26,998 nt of DNA from Bacteroidales bacterium UBA1736 (lineage in GTDB: Bacteria; Bacteroidota; Bacteroidia; Bacteroidales; UBA932): NCBI GenBank assembly GCA_002315825.1, contig DCIC01000043.1:1-26998 (forward strand), given 5' to 3'. Position 1 is the first letter of the stretch. Each line of letters starts with the position of its first letter. The position numbers and the translations under genes were made by a program. Under the pieces are notes generated by a model, which saw nothing but the letters and a program-made list of their open reading frames with translations, made no database searches and was not told the DNA's origin. Positions 23,273-26,998 of this stretch are shown one piece after another.

Positions 23273-23779
23273 TTATAAAGAAAGTTTAATGCTCTTTTTA
23301 ATTTTTTCGCAAGCAATGTGATACGAGGCCTTCAATGCTCCTACAGATGTGCCCAGTATTTCTGACATCTCCTCATATGTCATTTCCTCAATATATTTAA
23401 GAGAAAAGACTACTCTCTGCTTTTCCGGCAGTTTCTGAATTGCTTTTATCAGTTCTCTCTCCAACTCGTCACCGTTGAAATACGTATCACCGTCAATGAT
23501 GTTTTCGTGCTGCGGTGTCAGGCTGCTGAAAGAGAGGGCGGCTCTGATCTTTTTTCTTCTGAGAAAATTGATGGATTCGTTTGTTGCTATCCTGTACAAC
23601 CAAGTATAAAGATTAGATTCTTCCCTGAAGGATGGAAGTGCATTCCAAACTTTGATGAAGATTTCCTGAATCAAGTCATCCGCATCCTCGTGGGAAAAGA
23701 CTAAGGTGCGGACGTGCCAATACAGGCGCTCCTTATAATCTTTTACTATTTGATTGAAACGAAGTTCTAAATCATTCAC
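23273..23779 (-). CDS. ECF-type RNA polymerase sigma factor coupled to transketolase
   Basis: 168 aa. Region 2 shows HEDADDLIQEIFIKVWNALP and LYTWLYRIATNESINFLRR; region 4 shows LPEKQRVVFSLKYIEEMTYE then EMSEILGTSVGALKASYH. It starts with GTG at 23779, overlapping the transketolase stop (GTGA, 23776-23779). No in-frame ATG lies near, so this start is well supported. It is co-directional with transketolase upstream and with the membrane protein and Spy-like gene downstream. That layout resembles sigma/anti-sigma/periplasmic-sensor triads such as CnrH/Y/X, though sequence similarity to those is not evident. No separate promoter is visible, so it is probably read from the transketolase promoter. 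Confidence 0.9.
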   Translation of the reverse strand: MNDLELRFNQIVKDYKERLYWHVRTLVFSHEDADDLIQEIFIKVWNALPSFREESNLYTWLYRIATNESINFLRRKKIRAALSFSSLTPQHENIIDGDTYFNGDELERELIKAIQKLPEKQRVVFSLKYIEEMTYEEMSEILGTSVGALKASYHIACEKIKKSIKLSL

Positions 23780-24732
23780 CTGGATCTACCTATTGCTTTA
23801 TGGGCTGCTTCTGCAATGTGACAAGCATCCAATCCATAAGCTTTCAGGAGCTCTGCAGGCTTTCCAGACTGTCCGAAACCAATACCGCCATTGATAAATT
23901 CGACGGGAGCAGGTGCTTTTGCTGCCAACAATCCGGAAATGGATTCTCCCAGACCACCCGGGAGATTGTGCTCTTCCGCAACCACTGCAGCTTTTGTTTT
24001 CAAAACTGATGCCAGAATTGTCCCTTCATCCAACGGCTTGATTGTCGCCACGTCCAGAACTTCAGCGCTGATACCTTCCTTCTCCAGTATCTCTGCTGCC
24101 TGAAGCGCCTCCCATACCATATGGCCGGTGGCTATGAGAGTAACATCGTTCCCTTCATTCATTACATATGTCTTTCCTATAACGAATTCCTCGTTCTCAT
24201 CCGTAAAATTCGGCCAAGAAGGGCGTCCGAAACGAAGGTATACCGGCCCGACATACTTGGCGGCGGCGAGGGTGGCGGCTTTGGTCTGATTGTAGTCGCA
24301 AGGATTGATTACAACCATACCCGGAATGGCCCGCATAAGAGCTATATCCTCCATAGTCTGATGAGTGGCACCGTCCTCTCCGAGAGTGAGTCCTGCGTGA
24401 GAAGAAGCAATTTTGACATTTGTCTGACCATATCCTATCTCCTGACGAATCTGGTCATAGACTCTTCCTGTAACGAACTCGGCGAAAGAGCCTACGAATG
24501 GAATTTTTCCTGTGATTGCCAATCCGGCAGCTACGCCTATCATATTTGCTTCTGCGATTCCGCACTGGAAGAATCTGTCAGGATTCTCCTTTGCAAATGT
24601 CCCCATTTTTACGGAATCCTTCAGATCGGCTGCGAGTGCAACAATCCTGGAATCTTCTCTGCCCGCTTGGGCGAGACCAGCACCAAAGCCGCTTCTGGTG
24701 TCAACCTTTCCTTTGTCAATATATTGTTTCAT
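23776..24732 (-). CDS. Transketolase, C-terminal subunit
   Basis: 318 aa containing the pyrimidine-binding and C-terminal transketolase domains. Catalytic Glu61 lies in CGIAEANMIGVAAGLA, where it protonates the thiamine ring. ASSHAGLTLGEDGATHQTME and LPGGLGESISGLLA are typical. With the preceding gene it makes a complete two-subunit enzyme of the non-oxidative pentose phosphate pathway. The start is 1 nt after the N-subunit stop; its stop overlaps the sigma factor start. A 1-deoxyxylulose-5-phosphate synthase is excluded by the split and by the motifs. Confidence 0.93.
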   Translation of the reverse strand: MKQYIDKGKVDTRSGFGAGLAQAGREDSRIVALAADLKDSVKMGTFAKENPDRFFQCGIAEANMIGVAAGLAITGKIPFVGSFAEFVTGRVYDQIRQEIGYGQTNVKIASSHAGLTLGEDGATHQTMEDIALMRAIPGMVVINPCDYNQTKAATLAAAKYVGPVYLRFGRPSWPNFTDENEEFVIGKTYVMNEGNDVTLIATGHMVWEALQAAEILEKEGISAEVLDVATIKPLDEGTILASVLKTKAAVVAEEHNLPGGLGESISGLLAAKAPAPVEFINGGIGFGQSGKPAELLKAYGLDACHIAEAAHKAIGRSR

Positions 24733-24733
24733 A

Positions 24734-25579
24734 TCAATAATCTCCTAAAGTTTCTTCGAGTTGTGCCAATGCTTTCTCACATAATTCTTTTGAGGGAGCT
24801 TTACCGTGCCACTCGTTTGTTCCGGCCATAAAATCGACTCCGTGCCCCATTTCGGTGCGGAACAGAATCATAGTGGGCTTGCCTGAGCCCTTGGCTGCCT
24901 TTGCCAAGTCGAAAGCCTGAAGGATTGATTCGAAATCGTGTCCTTCGGCAACTATTACATTCCAACCGAAGGCGCTCCATTTCTCGCTTAAGTTTTCGAT
25001 GCCTGTGATTGTGGAGATGGGACCGTCAATCTGCTGCCCGTTCCAGTCTGTCATAGCAATCAGGTTATCGAGGGAGTGATGGGGCGCAAACATTGCCGCT
25101 TCCCAAATCTGACCCTCTTCGCTTTCTCCATCCCCGCAAAGAACGTACACGCAGTGGTCATCTCCGTCCATCTTTTTTGACAGTGCTATTCCTGCTCCCA
25201 CTGAAAGACCTTGTCCCAAGGAACCGGATGGCTGGAAAATGCCATTCAGCCGGTGCTCTGTCGAGGGATGTCCCTGAAGTTTGCTTCCGTATTGTCTGAA
25301 ACTTGCCAGGTCCTGGATCGGGAAATAACCGCTTCGCGCGAGAACTGAATAATAGACGGGGGAAAGATGCCCTGCAGATAGGATGAAAGCATCCTGTCCT
25401 TTCGCGTCTCTTGTCCAGGTCTTGGGGTCGTGATCCATTACTTCTGTGAACAGGGCGGTAAGGATGTCAGTACTGCTCAAAGATCCGCCGGGGTGTCCGG
25501 AAGCCGCGGCTGTGACCATCCTGAGGATGTCCCTGCGGACTTGAGATGAAATTTTGGTCAGATGATCTATGTTTGCCAT
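24734..25579 (-). CDS. Transketolase, N-terminal subunit
   Basis: 281 aa forming the thiamine-diphosphate pyrophosphate-binding domain. SGHPGGSLS holds His29, LSAGHLSPVYY has His71, and the TPP/metal motif runs from GDG (149-151) to Asn180 in TDWN. QPSGSLGQGLSVGAGIA (about 116-132) is also conserved. The enzyme moves two-carbon units between ketoses and aldoses. Two-gene transketolases are common in anaerobes and Bacteroidales. It is the first gene of a five-gene run and is divergent from lepA across 82 nt. Confidence 0.95.
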   Translation of the reverse strand: MANIDHLTKISSQVRRDILRMVTAAASGHPGGSLSSTDILTALFTEVMDHDPKTWTRDAKGQDAFILSAGHLSPVYYSVLARSGYFPIQDLASFRQYGSKLQGHPSTEHRLNGIFQPSGSLGQGLSVGAGIALSKKMDGDDHCVYVLCGDGESEEGQIWEAAMFAPHHSLDNLIAMTDWNGQQIDGPISTITGIENLSEKWSAFGWNVIVAEGHDFESILQAFDLAKAAKGSGKPTMILFRTEMGHGVDFMAGTNEWHGKAPSKELCEKALAQLEETLGDY

Positions 25580-25600
25580 TATGTTAGGTGTTTCGTCCTA

Positions 25601-25608
25601 CAAAGTTA
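25601..25608 (-). promoter_or_regulatory. -7 element of the transketolase-sigma operon
   Basis: Minus strand TAACTTTG matches TAnnTTTG, 21 nt before the start codon at 25579. A TTTG at 25633-25636 could be a -33 element with a rather long 24-nt spacer. It is the only clear promoter for the five-gene run. Confidence 0.5.
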
Positions 25609-25620
25609 ATATAATTGAAC

Positions 25621-25628
25621 TATATTTG
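25621..25628 (+). promoter_or_regulatory. -7 element of the lepA promoter
   Basis: TATATTTG matches TAnnTTTG, 33 nt before the lepA ATG. No good -33 TTTG is visible upstream. It lies 12 nt from the divergent transketolase -7, so the two promoters overlap. Confidence 0.5.
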
Positions 25629-25661
25629 CACTCAAAATATCTGACACTTCTATTTATCTGT

Positions 25662-26998
25662 ATGAAGCACATAAGGAATTTCTGTATCATCGCTCACATC
25701 GATCACGGCAAGAGTACTCTGGCCGACCGTCTTCTGGAATTGACCAGCACCCTGGCTGAAAGAGAGATGGAAAATCAAGTCCTTGATGATATGGATCTGG
25801 AGAAAGAAAAGGGCATCACAATCAAGAGCCACGCTATCCAGATGGACTATTTTTACAAGGGCGAGAAATATAAGCTCAATCTTATCGATACTCCGGGTCA
25901 CGTTGATTTCTCTTATGAGGTGTCCAGATCCATCGCATCTTGCGAGGGCGCGTTGCTCGTGGTGGATGCTTCGCAGGGGATCCAAGCCCAGACAATATCC
26001 AATCTGTATCAGGCAATAGACCATAATCTGGAGATAATTCCCATATTGAACAAGATTGATATGGAGTCGGCTCAAGTGGAGGTAGTGACAGATCAGGTTT
26101 GCGATCTGCTCGGCTGCTCCCCGGAGGATGTTTTCAAGATATCAGCCCGTACGGGAGAGGGGGTGGCTCCTATTCTGGATGCCATCGTCGAAAAGATCCC
26201 GGCTCCTGAGGGTGACCCCCAGGCACCTCTTCAGGCTTTGATCTTTGACTCTGTGTTCAATCCGTTCAGAGGTATCATCGCGTACTTCAAGATAAAGAAC
26301 GGATCTGTCAAAAAAGGGGACAAGGTGAAGTTTTTCAATACCGGAATGGACTATGATGCAGAAGAAGTGGGCGTTCTGAAGATGAAACTCCAGCCAAGGA
26401 ATGAGATTGCTTGCGGGGATGTGGGCTACATAATTTCCGGTATCAAGAATGCCTCCGAAGTCAAAGTGGGGGATACTATTACTCACGATGCGAGACCCTG
26501 TCAGAATGCGATATCCGGATTTGAGGAGGTGAAACCTATGGTTTTTGCCGGTATGTATCCTGTCGATGCCTCCAAGTTTGAGGAATTACGTACAACTCTG
26601 GAGAAATTCCAGCTCAATGATGCTTCGTTTGTTTATGAGCCTGAGTCTTCTCTTGCTCTGGGGTCCGGGTTCCGCTGCGGTTTCCTCGGACTTCTCCATC
26701 TGGAGATTGTCCAGGAGCGACTCTTCCGTGAGTTCGATATGGATGTCATCACGACAGTCCCCAATGTTTCTTATAAGGTATATACAACTCAAGGAGAAGT
26801 ACTTGATGTGCACAATCCTTCTGGTTTGCCATCCCCTACTCTGATTGATCATATCGAGGAGCCATTCATTAGGGCCCAGATTATTTCTAAGGTGGATTTC
26901 TTCGGCCCTATTATGAAATTATGCATTGACAAGCGCGGTATTCTTGTCAATCAGCATTACATTACCTCTGACCGTGTTGAATTGAATTACGATATGCC
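25662..26998 (+). CDS. lepA: Elongation factor 4 (LepA), partial at the window end
   Basis: A translational GTPase that binds the ribosome and is linked to back-translocation and 30S biogenesis. The frame runs from ATG 25662 to the window edge, 445 codons of the usual about 595-600. G1 is AHIDHGKS (11-18), the G2 region is EKEKGITIKS, G3 is DTPGHVDF, G4 is NKID and G5 is SARTGEG. The LepA-specific domains follow, with VKPMVFAGMYPVDASKFEEL and GFRCGFLGLLHLEIVQERL. The missing part is the C-terminal LepA domain, beyond the window. The gene is intact as far as seen. Confidence 0.97.
   Translation, partial: MKHIRNFCIIAHIDHGKSTLADRLLELTSTLAEREMENQVLDDMDLEKEKGITIKSHAIQMDYFYKGEKYKLNLIDTPGHVDFSYEVSRSIASCEGALLVVDASQGIQAQTISNLYQAIDHNLEIIPILNKIDMESAQVEVVTDQVCDLLGCSPEDVFKISARTGEGVAPILDAIVEKIPAPEGDPQAPLQALIFDSVFNPFRGIIAYFKIKNGSVKKGDKVKFFNTGMDYDAEEVGVLKMKLQPRNEIACGDVGYIISGIKNASEVKVGDTITHDARPCQNAISGFEEVKPMVFAGMYPVDASKFEELRTTLEKFQLNDASFVYEPESSLALGSGFRCGFLGLLHLEIVQERLFREFDMDVITTVPNVSYKVYTTQGEVLDVHNPSGLPSPTLIDHIEEPFIRAQIISKVDFFGPIMKLCIDKRGILVNQHYITSDRVELNYDM

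Noticed and set aside
24121..24831. 236-codon open frame on the plus strand
   Set aside because: Antisense to the two transketolase genes and rich in Cys/Ser/Arg runs typical of shadow frames.

Overview
The window looks like chromosomal DNA of a member of the Bacteroidota, most likely order Bacteroidales. Three things point there. Start codons have no Shine-Dalgarno sequence. Many genes are preceded by the Bacteroidota -7 element TAnnTTTG, some with a TTTG -33 element about 20 bases upstream. The gene families are typical of the group: two-gene transketolase, LemA/DUF2207, ECF sigma factors with membrane partners, and a GH99-like lipoprotein. I cannot name a genus from sequence alone.

Layout. 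(1) Bases 1-360: the last bases of a 16S rRNA, tRNA-Ile(GAU), tRNA-Ala(UGC), then hairpins ending in a T-run. No 23S gene follows; the next gene runs convergently. This looks like an rRNA operon in which 16S is unlinked from 23S, or an assembly artefact. (2) 389-5064 (minus): a tight four-gene sugar-acid operon, in transcription order KDG-kinase-like PfkB kinase, LarA-family (nickel-pincer) racemase/epimerase, 6-phosphogluconate dehydrogenase and a YjmF/UxuB-like SDR. (3) 5144-7338: LemA and DUF2207. (4) 7347-8552 (minus): GH99-like/WbsX lipoprotein. (5) 8677-10666: ComM-like AAA+ protein and TsaE. (6) 10673-13744 (minus): an ECF sigma factor, an unusual protein combining an anti-sigma-like N-terminus, one TM helix and an outer-membrane beta-barrel, a terminator, then a repeat-containing lipoprotein. 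(7) 13822-16622: TPR protein and EnvC-like protein, coupled by ATGA. (8) 16637-17284 (minus): phosphopantetheinyl transferase. (9) 17396-18514: malate dehydrogenase and tRNA-Pro, converging on a shared terminator. (10) 18515-18909: decayed DNA with a J-domain remnant. (11) 18906-20843: a secreted clan GH-A glycosidase. (12) 20974-22358: LolD-like ATPase and TrmN6. (13) 22362-25579 (minus): split transketolase, ECF sigma, membrane anti-sigma candidate and Spy-like periplasmic protein in one tight run. (14) 25662-end: LepA, cut by the window edge.

The genes combine central carbon metabolism (6PGDH, transketolase, malate dehydrogenase, sugar-acid conversion) with envelope maintenance (LemA, EnvC, LolD) and two separate envelope-type sigma/anti-sigma modules. 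The most interesting items are the rRNA operon without 23S, the LarA-family enzyme that may connect gluconate to mannonate, the candidate dual-membrane-spanning anti-sigma factor, and the sigma gene translationally coupled to transketolase. I saw no CRISPR array, insertion sequence, phage or plasmid gene.
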